From contig JAUCBJ010006394.1 of the NCBI GenBank assembly GCA_032718475.1, forward strand, positions 1-27,920: a DNA stretch of 27,920 nucleotides. The letters run 5' to 3'. A program made the translations under genes and the position numbers. Of this stretch, positions 10,248 to 20,295 are shown one piece after another; the first letter of the stretch is position 1; each line of letters starts with the position of its first letter. The notes beneath the pieces are model-generated. The model was not told where the DNA came from. It worked only from the letters and a program-made list of their open reading frames with translations, and did not search any database. The stretch is from Nemertoderma westbladi (lineage: Eukaryota > Xenacoelomorpha > Nemertodermatida > Nemertodermatidae).

Positions 10248-11100
10248 GAATGCACACTGTAACTTCCCCCTTCCCCCAAATATCCACTGTTAAATTAATT
10301 TGAAGCGATATAATAAGTACAAAATTGTGCGAGTTTTTAATTGTGTAGTCAATTTGTTATTTGATCTCTATTTATTGTTTAAAGTGCATTTAATATCACG
10401 CTGGTTTTTTAGAATATTACAACCTTATGTTTTATTTATTAACCCAATCGAAGCCTTAATAAGGGCCGCTTATTTGTACGCATATCCCTAATGCGCTCAG
10501 TATGAGCCAAACAACATATTAATATGAAAATAAAGTATCTGCAAAGAAAAGAACCCAATGCTATATAATTTGACCTTATTAAAAAATTTGCACTTTTGCA
10601 CACTTATTTGTACAAGTGCACTTCAGCAGATCGTAATGGTGGTTCTTATTTAACAAACTTATGTTTATCCTCTACCGATCTACGATGGTGTATGATCAAG
10701 TGTCAGTCACTAAAAGTGTAAAAAATCTAATTTAATAAATCGTGACATTTGCGATTTTGGACCATATTCATGGGCATTTTAAGTCACTTTATATACATAA
10801 AAAGTTAAACAAATGTTACGATTATAGTTAGAAATCACTCCAAACTACATTTTAATCCAAAAAATAACATTCTACGATGACAATGGAACTGGAAATAATA
10901 GTGTTTGAAATATCGAAAAAATGTGTACTTTTTAAGTGCATTATGCACTAAGTGCACATGCGTCTTTTCCCAAGTTGTATCCTATTTCACACACTACAAT
11001 CTATCCTCTATCCAATGAAAAAAGTTTCAGATCAAACGGCCCAGTAGAACAGAAGTTATTGATGTTTAAAAATAATCACTCGAAAATTTCAAATTCTCTT

Positions 11101-11173
11101 GGTCACATAGTCTAGTGGTTATCAATCACGTTAACGATACTTAAGTTCGTGGGTTCGAAACCCAATATGACCA
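11101..11173 (+). pseudogene. tRNA-like sequence (tRNA pseudogene or SINE head)
   Basis: The 73 bases have tRNA proportions. The acceptor arms GGTCACA and TATGACC pair at 6 of 7 positions. There is a box A-like TAGTCTAGTGGTTA, a perfect box B GGTTCGAAACC, and a TTCGAAA T-loop on GTGGG/CCCAA. The D and anticodon stems pair poorly and no proper anticodon loop forms, so it is not a working tRNA. A T-run follows (TTTTTTG near 11182), which could end a pol III transcript. The 5' half looks most like tRNA-Val. Confidence 0.55.
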
Positions 11174-12960
11174 TTCTTAATTTTTTGCAAAAAAAAATAT
11201 TTTTAATTTTTGACTAAATTTCGGTTCTGGTGCTCCAAATTCAATAAAATTGGTATATTCTTTGCCGTAATTTTTTTTTCTATCTTTTGAGAGGGGGTAT
11301 TTTTGGCCCCAAAAAAAATGAAAAAAAAGGGCCAAAATTACGCGATATTTTTCGACCCTTAAAACTCGTTATTTTAATTATAAATGTTAAGAAAAAAGAT
11401 AGTGGAGTTCATTTTCTACATTTTACAGGAACTTTTGGCGCAAAAAGTTAAATTATAATGTAATGGCGATTTATTAAAAAAAAAATTTTTCGTCCCTTTT
11501 TTATAAGTAGTATATTTCACACGATCGTCTGCCGCTTCAGTTATATAATAGCTATGGCGCTGTAACTACCGTTCAAAGATAGATAATTTGACGCTCTATA
11601 AGACTGTTTAAATAAGTCTCCCAGACCTTATGTATTTTTCGAGCTAGACGAGTTCCCGCGAAGCGAGTTTGAAGCGTGAAATTATAATTTGGGCCCTAAT
11701 TTTTTTAATATCGTATGCGCGGCAAAACCAATCGAATATTTGGATTCCCCGTATCGATATTAACCGTATAAAATGTACTTTAACCTTCAATAGTCAAAAA
11801 TAAAAAAGTTGTTAGTTATAAACTTTTTATTATTTTCTGGCCCTTTTTGGACCCCTTTGCCTACATATTTTTTGTACCCCCATTCGATAGGAATGTAGCC
11901 CCTGTGGTCTTCTACGCTTTCCGAAAAAGAATTGGCAGATTCCTACTAGCGTTGTCGAATTAAAAATTTTGGAAATAATTATTATGTAAAAAAGATGGAA
12001 AAAACGGACAAAGTTACGGCCCCTTTTTCCACCCGAAATATTAATAAATATCTTACCCCCATTCGATACGAAGGTAGTACCACTCTTCCCCTTTCCAACC
12101 GCGTTAATTTCGTCCCCGTACGATTAATATTAGCCGAGTCAGAGCGGATCCCGCAAAGCCATTTTGTCCGTTTTTTCAACTTTGACGGACAATTTCGGGA
12201 AAAAGGCGTGGTAATCTTTTTTGAAAAAAAAAAACGAATTCACTAATTAATCCCTTCTATCGTATCCCGGCGTCGGCTAAGCAATAACCTAGGGTTTTTT
12301 CGAGCCACTGTAGAGCGCCTTTCAAAAAATTTTTAAAATTGTCAAAAAAATGACGGTTTTTTGTCCACCGTGTCCGTCGAGGGGATAGATTTGCTAATGT
12401 TAGAGTGGCTAATATCTTAGAATTCCGAGTCGCTCCCCTGGTGCGAAAATAAAAAAAATTGGTCTGTTCCTTCATCGAAAAGTCCCCCAGAATCCCAAGT
12501 TAACCTATATAGTTAGCGATGGCCTGCGGCTTTAGGAGCGGCCGCGGTATTCACCTCCCTCATAGCGGCCGCGGCGGTGTTGCGTCAAATGGAGAAATAT
12601 TTATCCCACCTAGTTCTGTTTAAATAGATAAAGCGCCACGTCCTAAAGGAACTGTTAATATTTCCCGAAAGCCAATAATATCTGTCAGAAATTTATTAAA
12701 AACGATCAATCGAATAATACAGTAAGTTTACACTGCAACCTTACACTGCAATAATAAAATTTAAGCAGCCGAATTCAGCCTCCCGGGTGTAGATCCATCG
12801 GGTGAATGATCGCGCATGGGCTGACTTCGGGTAATGTTTGTTTATTAGCATAAAATATTGTCGTATGCTAAAGGTGTTTTAATTAACTAAAAGACATATA
12901 AATTTTGGCAGGTTAAACTGCTAAAGGTCTTCAAAAGCGCGAACAATAACAGTTTATCAT

Positions 12961-12981
12961 CTTATTGCAGTAAGCAATAAG
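12961..12981 (+). promoter_or_regulatory. Perfect hairpin just after the 5' LTR
   Basis: CTTATTGC (12961-12968) pairs with GCAATAAG (12974-12981) around the loop AGTAA. It sits 15 bases after the LTR, where packaging, dimerisation or priming signals lie in retroelements. The role is inferred from position only. Confidence 0.45.
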
Positions 12982-13010
12982 GTTGCAAAATACCGTAGTG
13001 ACCGGTAACC

Positions 13011-13145
13011 TGAACCGGTACTTCTGTAGGTCAGTAGGCCCAACTGCCAGAACCGGTACTGCTGTAGGTCCGTAGGTCCAACTGCCAGAACCGGTACTTC
13101 TGTAGGTCTGTAGGCCCAACTGTCCTAACCGGTACTGCTGTATCA
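13011..13145 (+). repeat. 38 bp tandem repeat, ~3.5 copies
   Basis: AACCGGTACT recurs at 13013, 13051, 13089 and 13127, exactly 38 bases apart. The shared unit includes CTGTAGGTC and CAACTGCCAG. Confidence 0.85.
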
Positions 13146-13299
13146 GTACATTAGTATTATTCGAATTTGATTGGTGTATACTGGTAGGTCTTAGTACTTA
13201 ATCAGGGACTGCAGCCCTGAATTTTTATTGAGATTCTACTTATTTCTGTCGGTTTTATTTACTAGTAGGCTAATATTGAGCAGAAGGCGTGTGACCCTG

Positions 13300-13890
13300 C
13301 TCAGATTGTTCAGATAATTGTAGGCTGAGCTGCTGTCTGACTGTTGTTGGGTTTGGAGAGATTACGGCGTGTGTAGAGTTTGTCTGATAAAGTGCCAGTT
13401 AGTAAGTTGGGGCAGCCATATGCTGTAAGGTCAATCCCCTCTTAAAGAATAAGTCGTACTACCGTGTTAGAACGCATACTAACTAACAGTTTCAGAGTCT
13501 GCATATACTGTAGTTTATTTAGGCTTGATCGTGGTCTGTCAGCATTTTGGCTTGTGTTTGTTTGTGTAGTCTGTTCAGGTACCGTAATAGTTATTACTCA
13601 GATATTTTGTAGGCTGGATTGTTGTCTAGCTATTTTTAGGTCTGAAGGGATTGCTGCGTGTGTAGAGTTGTCTGATAAAGTGCCGTTAGTAAGTTGGGGC
13701 AGCCATATGCTGTAAGGTCAATCCCCTCTTAAAGAATAAGTCGTACTACCGTGTTAGAACGCATACTAACTAACAGTTTCAGAATCTGCACATACTGTAG
13801 TTTGTTTAGGCTTGATAGTAGTCTGCCAGCGTTTGGTTTGTATTTTGTTTGAGTATTCTGTACGGGTAGCGTAATATTTATTATTCAGAG
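13300..13890 (+). repeat. ~288 bp tandem duplication
   Basis: Two copies, best conserved from GCGTGTGTAGAG (13367 and 13656) through TTGGGGCAGCCATATGCTG to CTGTAGTTT. The middle ~130 bases are almost identical and the edges are more diverged. Confidence 0.85.
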
Positions 13891-14817
13891 TTTATGCGAT
13901 TATTCGCAACATTCATGTCCCCAAGTTTATTCCTACAGTAATTGTGCTTGTTATACATACCGTTATAGTTAAATTAACCCCGGTACTACACGGGCTGCTT
14001 GGCGTAGGACAAGACTGGTGACTTTGTGCTTCGGTCACTCCAGCAGATGCCGTGGTTCTTTTAACTGTTCAAGTATATTTAACTACTGATTATTTGTTAT
14101 ACCGGTACTTGTACCTAATTTAGGGTTTAGTGTACAGTGCTTTCCGGAGTAATTAGTGTGGGCAGTATATTTGTGTTGTAAAGTGGTTGATAGGCACATT
14201 CGTTAGCTCTATTAACTTCTGGGTAGGAACAATCCGTGATACATAACGTAGTACCTATAGCGATACGGTTATAGGTCGTCAGGCGGTAGTATTTTCCTAT
14301 CTGGACAGTGCAATATATTTACTACTACTTATTATTTCAAATACCGTAGTACCCTGTCCGTTGTAATAACCAGAATTCTAACCCTTTGTTAGGCTGGTTT
14401 GTAGACTTCCTGTAAAATTACCCTAAAAATTTCGTACGTAATATTTTGTTGTGTTTTAATTAGAGAATTAATCTCACCCATATCGTAAGTAATTTGTAGT
14501 ATTAAGTAACTTAGGTAAATTAGAATTATCAGTTTTAGTGTCTCAATAAGTAACACTTCACTGAGAGCGCACAGCTTCTGTGTAGTGATTCCCCCAGAAA
14601 TAATAACATTTATTTCAAATATTGACAAAAAACCCTTTTTAAACGGGTATATATCTATTATAAATCAACTCAAACGATTTATAAATAGTAGGCCTGCCAG
14701 ACAACAACTAGGTCTCAATATCAGTTGGACTACTGCTTAAATAACGGTAATAAAGTAAGTTAAAGTAACCAAGTAACCTTAAAATATTCAGAAATTCAAT
14801 TATTCTAAAAATAATTG

Positions 14818-15070
14818 ACATACCGGTATTTACCATAGGCTTATTATATTTATTTCTATAAATTTGAGCTGAAATCATACCGGTATTCTGTAATTAATTC
14901 TAGTCCATAATTATACTTATATACTATAAGTGTAAGCTGTATACCGGTATTCACGATAGGCCTATTATATATTTATATATATTTGTGCTAAAATTATATA
15001 CCGGTACTCTGTGACAAATCTAGTCTGTAATAATACTTATATATATATTATAAGCATACCGGTATTCTAA
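14818..15070 (+). repeat. ~120 bp tandem repeat built on ATACCGGTATTC
   Basis: ATACCGGTA-type palindromes lie at ~14821, 14876, 14940, 14999 and 15057. They alternate between two contexts (one followed by ACCATAGGC/ACGATAGGCC, the other by CTGT...CTAGTC), giving a ~120 bp unit repeated just over twice. Confidence 0.75.
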
Positions 15071-15202
15071 TATATTGTATATATATCACGTTACACTAAG
15101 TAACGGTATCGGTAATAAATCGCTAGGCTTGCGGTCATACTGAATTACCAGACTTGCTTTAACTGAAACTATAGTAGTAGACATTCAACTGTATAGCTAA
15201 AC

Positions 15203-16687
15203 ATGTCTGACACTCAGCAAAACCTGTCAGACAGTCTGATCGATACAACTATCTGTGACTCAGATAGGAGTGTGGAGCGATTAAGAAAGGAGTTCAGCTC
15301 ACCTCCTACTGCAAAAAAGGTCATCCCTCCAGTAGTATCAGACCCTAGGCTAATCCACCATAGGTCCATCATAGGTACTCGGGCACAGGTCAAACGGAAC
15401 CAAGAGGCAGTTGTCCTATCGCAGCAACATCTTGGTCAAGAACCTACTTCCCAGCGACCCGATAGCTCCAGTAGTTCGGATGCTGTAGAGCTGACCCCCG
15501 AACGCGGAGTGCAGATGACTACTACAGTCTACTCGGACCCCCTTCTTACCCTTCCTGCTGCAGTGCTAACTACTATATTCATTGCGGTGGAGGAACATCA
15601 AGCCGACTGGGCGAGGAATAAGCGAGCGACCCAAGATAATTATGCGGGATACGCCAGAGAAGAATTGATATCTATTGTCGAGTCACAATGGAACTTTCCC
15701 GGACTCGGACTCCCTTTGGATCTGTCCGAGGCTACTTGGGAAGATATACACAGGATGGGAGTGGCTAAAGATACAATGGATCCAGCTGTTTGGAAGAGGT
15801 CGGCAGCAGGATATGTGCAGGGATTCTTCGGCTCCTTGGAGCGATTGGAAGAACAACTGTTTCGACAACCTCAAGGACCTCAAGAGCAGGAAGAGCTGCT
15901 ATACCAGATACGCGAAAGAACCCTACGCATACGACTAATCCTCTCAGCCTTTGAGGAAACTTCCAAAAGAAGACAGGACACGTCGCTGCAGGTTGCTGTC
16001 AAAACTTGGTTACATCGGGTAGATCTCAAAGTACAGGAAACGGCCCAGTGGAAATCCCAGCTGGCTGAGAGATCAACCTATGAAGAACTAACTGATGTCA
16101 CCCTTTCTCAAGCGGAAAGCGAAGAGACCGCCGAGAAACCGCGAACTAGAGACGCTATCGACATTTATTTGTCCGACTATCAGAGATTCCTAGGAGACGA
16201 AGAGTTGAGGAGACGGCTGTTTGGACTTTCCCCTAATAGTGAAGGAACCAAGCTTGTGTTGGACTCAATCGATGCCGAAATGTTAGCTGCAAACCAAGCT
16301 GAATGTGATGAACAACTACGCCTCACTAGAGTCCGAGAAGAACAAGTAAAGAAAGAATGGATAGAGAAAAGAAGGGTGGCAGCAGCAGCGGCGGCAGAAG
16401 CAGAAGCCGAAAGAAAAGCAGCGGCGGCAGAAGCAGAAGCCGAAAGAAAGGCAGCAGTGGCAGAAGCAGAACGGAGAGCTTCTGAGGAGACTATCCAACT
16501 GGAGTTGGAAAATCTACAAGAGACGCAAGACAGTATAAATAAACAATTTACTGCTAATCAAATGCAGATGATGAGAAAATCTACTCCCAAGCGTCAGGGA
16601 TACACATCCTCGGAGGAAGGCGAGACCACCGATCCTGAAGGCGGAGGAAATAGATCTCATCTAAGTAGGCGTAGAAAAACATATTAG
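15203..16687 (+). CDS. gag: Gag N-terminal part (494 codons, ends at TAG)
   Basis: The ATG at 15203 has A at -3 and is the first long ORF after the leader. The product begins MSDTQQNLSDSLIDTTICD and is polar and charged. A long helical middle follows. Residues ~395-430 are a KRRVAAAAAAEAEAERKA-like Ala/Glu/Arg repeat, surely helical or coiled coil, with two near-identical 8-9 residue units. The last ~40 residues are basic (RRKTY end). It stops at TAG (16685-16687), but the frame stays open beyond it to 17725. That TAG sits in the first of two tandem 18-base copies (GCGTAGAAAAACATATTA); the second copy has TAC at the same place. So this is either a nonsense mutation or readthrough. Such a long N-terminal extension before the conserved Gag core is unusual for BEL/Pao (known-family comparison from memory). 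Confidence 0.7.
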   Translation: MSDTQQNLSDSLIDTTICDSDRSVERLRKEFSSPPTAKKVIPPVVSDPRLIHHRSIIGTRAQVKRNQEAVVLSQQHLGQEPTSQRPDSSSSSDAVELTPERGVQMTTTVYSDPLLTLPAAVLTTIFIAVEEHQADWARNKRATQDNYAGYAREELISIVESQWNFPGLGLPLDLSEATWEDIHRMGVAKDTMDPAVWKRSAAGYVQGFFGSLERLEEQLFRQPQGPQEQEELLYQIRERTLRIRLILSAFEETSKRRQDTSLQVAVKTWLHRVDLKVQETAQWKSQLAERSTYEELTDVTLSQAESEETAEKPRTRDAIDIYLSDYQRFLGDEELRRRLFGLSPNSEGTKLVLDSIDAEMLAANQAECDEQLRLTRVREEQVKKEWIEKRRVAAAAAAEAEAERKAAAAEAEAERKAAVAEAERRASEETIQLELENLQETQDSINKQFTANQMQMMRKSTPKRQGYTSSEEGETTDPEGGGNRSHLSRRRKTY

Positions 16688-16704
16688 CGTAGAAAAACAT
16701 ATTA
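16669..16704 (+). repeat. 18 bp tandem duplication carrying the gag amber stop
   Basis: GCGTAGAAAAACATATTA is present twice in frame. The copies differ functionally by TAG in the first and TAC in the second reading. Confidence 0.75.
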
Positions 16705-17725
16705 CCGTCGCAAATTGCCTGATTTGCCCCCAGCTGTTAGAAGACAGCTAGCTAGCACAGACTTGAGTAGTATAGAACCTACAGCCCAAAGTATTAAGGT
16801 CAAAAGACTCCCTACAATAGTTGATGAGCCTGAAATAATTAGGCCTGTCGTTCCCAAAGTCACTTCTGTGTTAGAGACCCCTGTACTTCCAGAGCTTAAC
16901 TCTAAATTCCCTTTACATAGTACTACACTGCCTGTACCCGGTGGAACAGTCCAAGAGAATGTCCCTGTCCAGATAGCAGAGAGAGAAATCAAAAATTTGT
17001 CTCCCGTCGTCCCGCGTCAGCCCGCTACTATGTTGGCGACTCCCGCTTCGGCGGTTGAGTGGGTGGAAGAGGGACGGCGGGGGATGAATCTCCTGCTGGG
17101 ACAGATGCAGGAGACTGTCCACCAACTTAAGGGAACAGTGAGGGAAAGTAGAGCAGAGTTGCAAGAAGTGCAGCAAAGTATCGCGCTAGAACGCGACAAA
17201 TTAGTCAATATACAAAAGGGCATACCAATACCCCCTGTAACATTGTGTCAACCTGTTAGGTCTGAAGTATTACATGCGCAAGGTGTGGAGCCTACACGCA
17301 TCTATACTGCTAGTGAAGTTGAAACCCCTATAGCAAACCCTATTAAGGGTGATTATAGACCTGTTATTAATGATATTCCCTATAGACCTGATAATGATCC
17401 GAGAAATTTATATACCGATAATTCGATATTAAATAACACGATGGCCCAAGAAAGCTTTACGCGTCAGATGGCTAGAACAGAAGCCCGCCAAGCGGTCAAA
17501 GTGGGAGAGATCGTCAAATTCAATGGAGATGAGATGAAATGGTTACCTTTCAACGAATATTACAAAGATAGCATACAGAACTCTGTACTATCTAACGGAG
17601 AGAAACTTAGATTCCTCATTAAGTGCTTGGAAGGACCTCCCAAGTTAATGGCGTTAAAGTTTATTGGACATCCAGATGGATTAAGACAAGTTTGGGATAC
17701 ACTAAACATCAGGTATGGATGGTAA
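16688..17725 (+). CDS. gag: Gag middle part with DUF1759-like core
   Basis: Continues the frame of the preceding ORF after its TAG. An internal ATG at 16715... region is not needed if readthrough occurs. The first ~100 codons are Pro-rich. A helical segment follows (about 17080-17210: MNLLLGQMQETVHQLKG...). The conserved Gag core then starts (about 17505 on), with FNGDEMKWLPFNEYYKDSI and KLRFLIKCLEGPPKLMALKF, fitting the DUF1759-type core of BEL/Pao Gag. The frame ends at TAA (17723-17725) just after IRYG, in the middle of the domain. Its remainder continues in the +1 frame from ~17715. The two frames can only be joined within 17706-17725. Confidence 0.7.
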   Translation, partial: RRKTYYRRKLPDLPPAVRRQLASTDLSSIEPTAQSIKVKRLPTIVDEPEIIRPVVPKVTSVLETPVLPELNSKFPLHSTTLPVPGGTVQENVPVQIAEREIKNLSPVVPRQPATMLATPASAVEWVEEGRRGMNLLLGQMQETVHQLKGTVRESRAELQEVQQSIALERDKLVNIQKGIPIPPVTLCQPVRSEVLHAQGVEPTRIYTASEVETPIANPIKGDYRPVINDIPYRPDNDPRNLYTDNSILNNTMAQESFTRQMARTEARQAVKVGEIVKFNGDEMKWLPFNEYYKDSIQNSVLSNGEKLRFLIKCLEGPPKLMALKFIGHPDGLRQVWDTLNIRYGW

Positions 17726-19781
17726 CAAGGATAACATAGCTAAGTATTTGTATGCAAAATTAGTAGCCCCCCGACACTTCCTTAGTAACGGGATTATAGA
17801 ATTTTCCGATGAAATTCAGGAAATCTGTAGACAATTGGACTGGTTAGGTAAGTCTCATGAATATCAGAGTTCCATGGTTATTGCAGCAGTAGTATCTACT
17901 TTACCTAAGGGTGGAGTATGTACACGCTGGGACAAGAAAGTGTTGTACATGAATGAACAACAACGACGAAGTCCTACCATGGCTGATCTCATGTCCTTCT
18001 TAGATGGTGAGGTAAAACTACAACTCATCAAGCAGGCCAGAGAGAAAACATCGGAAAATAAGGTAAGTGAGAAACCCGTTTCTAGGAGAAGGATAATACC
18101 AGTGTGTTACACTGACGACGGCGAGAGCCAAGCTTCTCAAGAAGAGGACAGCGATAAAGACACAGCAAAATCTTACTATGACAACAAGACCTATAAAGAC
18201 GTAAGTAAATACAAGTCTCGCATCAGTGACAGGAGAGAACAGGTAACAACAACTCCTCCTACGTCTCCTAAGAGAATTCACGGAAGAAAGCCCGAAGAAA
18301 GAACGAGAGTGCATAACGTTACCCAAGGTAAGGTGAGTAACATCAAACCAAAATGTGCGCTGTGCGACGGGCCCCACCGTTTGAGTGCGTGTGCTGAATT
18401 TCTAAAGAAATCCCCTGTAGACAGACGTACAGTCCTGTGGAATAAGCGGTTATGCTATAATTGCCTCAGATCAGGACACCAACGGCGAACCTGTTACTCT
18501 GACGTAAAGTGTGCAAAGTGTGGCGCGAAACATCACATCTTGTTACACAGTGAGTTCGAACGAGACAACCCGAGTCAGGTAAGTGAGCCCGAACTACATG
18601 TCCAATTCAGTGATGTGAACGACACTGACCAAGGTTCTGAGTGGGAAGGATTCTATACAGACGAATTCTCCGATGCCAACGAATCCTGTTATCTAATAAA
18701 TACCACAGTGTATCGAGCACTTACGGATGAAAAGGACACTGACGAGTTTACTCCAACTCCTTTTGACAAACAACCATCTTGGAAAGTTCCAACTTCCAAC
18801 ATAGGAATAAGAGAATTTCCTGTAGTACAAGTTCGAGTTCATGGTCTCAACAAGAGTTACATAGTGAACGCCCTACTTGACTCCGGCAGCACAGGAACAT
18901 TCATCGATCAAGAACTAGCCGAAGATATCTTTGCTGGACAACCCAAGTTCCGGACTAAATTGAATATGTCAGGAATTATGCAGGTTTGGAAATCTACCCT
19001 AACGGCAGATTACTATGTAGGTGTGTTGTCCACCCCCCAGGATAAGTTAGGAACACAAGGTATAAGGTCAGTAAAAATGGTGGCTATAAAGAACTTTGCT
19101 ACTACTCAAGCAGACCTTTATAATTGGGACGAAGATGAGAGCATCCAACATCTTAAGATACCTCGATTCCAGACAGATTATCCTGGAGTGCAAATACTCA
19201 TCGGCCAAAACGCGCACGAGGCGCTCGAAACATTAGAGAAACGGCCTGCTCAACCACAGCCACTGCAAACCTATGCGGTAAGAACTAGAGTAGGTTGGTA
19301 CTTCACTGGCCCTTCCCGTAGAACTCTCAAAGAGAGATTACCTCAACAGCAGGTATACCAAGTAAAGGGGGAAGTGGAGAGCAGTGATGTGGACAATCCA
19401 ACTGAGGGAACACCATACTCCTCAGATAATGACGATATTAACTCCAATGTAGATCAATGGAGACATTGCCTTGGGACGATTAATCCAGCCGACATCGCTT
19501 CCAGAGGAGCAACTCCTCAAGAACTGATAGATACTCCAGGCTGGTTAGGTGGATCCGACTCCTTAAGTAAAGAAGAAGAAGAATGGCCTCCTCATCTTAC
19601 CACGGCAGAAATTAGACAGGCCAAGGGAGCGGAGAAAGTAACACAACAACTCAATCGCCCAGCTAGTCGTTTATGTTTACTGGAAAGAGACCGAAAACTG
19701 TCCGGAAACTATGGAAGGCAAGATACTCTTCCTACGACCACTTCCCTAATCCGACAAATATCTAGGGACTCCATAACGTAA
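17715..19781 (+). CDS. Gag C-terminus, zinc knuckles, aspartic protease, pol remnant
   Basis: Lies in the +1 frame relative to the upstream Gag. Residues ~1-110 complete the DUF1759-like core. Residues ~120-210 are charged linker. Residues 214-278 hold three zinc motifs (CALC..H....C, CYNCLRSGHQRRTC, CAKCGAKHHILLH), the BEL/Pao signature, which bind RNA during packaging. The protease (DUF1758-like) has the catalytic DSGS at D389, preceded by VNALL, and extends to about VGWYFTGPSRR (residue ~535). The next recognisable piece is WRHCLGTINPADIASRG (residues ~580-595), which normally follows RNase H. So all of RT and RNase H are missing, with the join near 19340-19450 and the frame kept. The ORF ends shortly after, without integrase. 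The product would mature Gag but could not copy or integrate DNA. Confidence 0.8.
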   Translation: MDGNKDNIAKYLYAKLVAPRHFLSNGIIEFSDEIQEICRQLDWLGKSHEYQSSMVIAAVVSTLPKGGVCTRWDKKVLYMNEQQRRSPTMADLMSFLDGEVKLQLIKQAREKTSENKVSEKPVSRRRIIPVCYTDDGESQASQEEDSDKDTAKSYYDNKTYKDVSKYKSRISDRREQVTTTPPTSPKRIHGRKPEERTRVHNVTQGKVSNIKPKCALCDGPHRLSACAEFLKKSPVDRRTVLWNKRLCYNCLRSGHQRRTCYSDVKCAKCGAKHHILLHSEFERDNPSQVSEPELHVQFSDVNDTDQGSEWEGFYTDEFSDANESCYLINTTVYRALTDEKDTDEFTPTPFDKQPSWKVPTSNIGIREFPVVQVRVHGLNKSYIVNALLDSGSTGTFIDQELAEDIFAGQPKFRTKLNMSGIMQVWKSTLTADYYVGVLSTPQDKLGTQGIRSVKMVAIKNFATTQADLYNWDEDESIQHLKIPRFQTDYPGVQILIGQNAHEALETLEKRPAQPQPLQTYAVRTRVGWYFTGPSRRTLKERLPQQQVYQVKGEVESSDVDNPTEGTPYSSDNDDINSNVDQWRHCLGTINPADIASRGATPQELIDTPGWLGGSDSLSKEEEEWPPHLTTAEIRQAKGAEKVTQQLNRPASRLCLLERDRKLSGNYGRQDTLPTTTSLIRQISRDSIT

Positions 19782-20295
19782 TAACATATGGAGTGGGCGT
19801 GTGACTATATCATTTTATATTTGTTTTTATTTTATATTTATGTATGTATTATTGTGTAATTTTATTATAATCGTTTTCTTTAATTTTATTTAGTAGAATG
19901 TTATTTTAGAATATTTAGTAAATTAGTGCAATGTATTAGTGTTTATTACGTATTTAATTACTTACAATATATTTAGTGCGACGGCAAGAAATAATTATTT
20001 TTCTCTTTCCTTACTGTCCGTATTATATTATAAATGCGAGACTATAGTAAGATGACATGTCAGTACTTATTAAAGTACAATAAAGCCACTACTATATTTA
20101 AGTATTATTGGTAGGCAGAGTATTAGGAATGCAAAGTTCAGATCCTCGTGTCTCGGCTAAACCAAGCTCTGGGTAGACCTTGGAAACGACTTGCCTCTTC
20201 ACACTGACATTGCTTCGTGCGATATTGCTCTTCTACCTTATATTAAATAATACATATAGTAGCGTGATGTCCCTCTAACAGTAGCGTAAATCGCA

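Larger units (their letters stand above)
9598..12608. mobile_element. Unclassified ~3.0 kb insertion in the 5' LTR
   Basis: Defined by comparing the split 5' LTR with the unbroken 3' LTR and with the opposite-strand LTR at the right end of the window; both lack it. Only CC is repeated at the junctions (9596-9597 and 12609-12610), so either a 2 bp target duplication or microhomology. The ends (GAGAGAAAGCCG... and ...TATTTATCCCA) are not inverted repeats and lack Helitron TC/CTRR ends in register. It has no long ORF. It contains a near-perfect palindrome (10199-10247), a tRNA-like pol III unit (11101-11173), long A/T runs, a TTTTGGCCC/GGGCCAAAA hairpin near 11295-11340, diverged repeats around CCCCCATTCGATA (~11877 and ~12055), and two GCGGCCGCGG sites near 12537-12575. 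Confidence 0.7.
8711..12945 (+). repeat. 5' LTR, split by a 3.0 kb insertion
   Basis: The LTR proper is 8711-9597 plus 12609-12945. Against the intact 3' LTR the join falls at AAGTCC|TAGTT. A TATA-like TATATATAA lies at 9378-9386 and an AATAAA at 12753-12758. It also has a poly-C run near 8760-8772 and a TCAA-type simple repeat near 9174-9210. The insertion separates the likely promoter from the retained 3' third of the LTR and from gag, so transcription of this copy is probably impaired. Confidence 0.85.
12946..15202 (+). other. Long leader of the retrotransposon between 5' LTR and gag
   Basis: 2.26 kb with no supported ORF. The primer-binding site should start at ~12946 (ATAACAGTTTATC), but I see no TGG start or match to a usual tRNA 3' end. 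It holds a perfect 8 bp hairpin and three separate tandem-repeat sets, listed on their own. Several ACCGGT palindromes occur inside the repeats. Confidence 0.6.

Noticed and set aside
9598-12608. Helitron identity of the insertion
   Set aside because: CTAG follows at the right junction, but the unbroken LTR shows CTAG belongs to the target. There is no TC start in register.
13011-13145. CRISPR-like array
   Set aside because: The 38 bp units are simple head-to-tail repeats without unique spacers, in animal DNA.
13464-13715. Small ORF in the retrotransposon leader
   Set aside because: Lies within the tandem duplication and has no recognisable domain.
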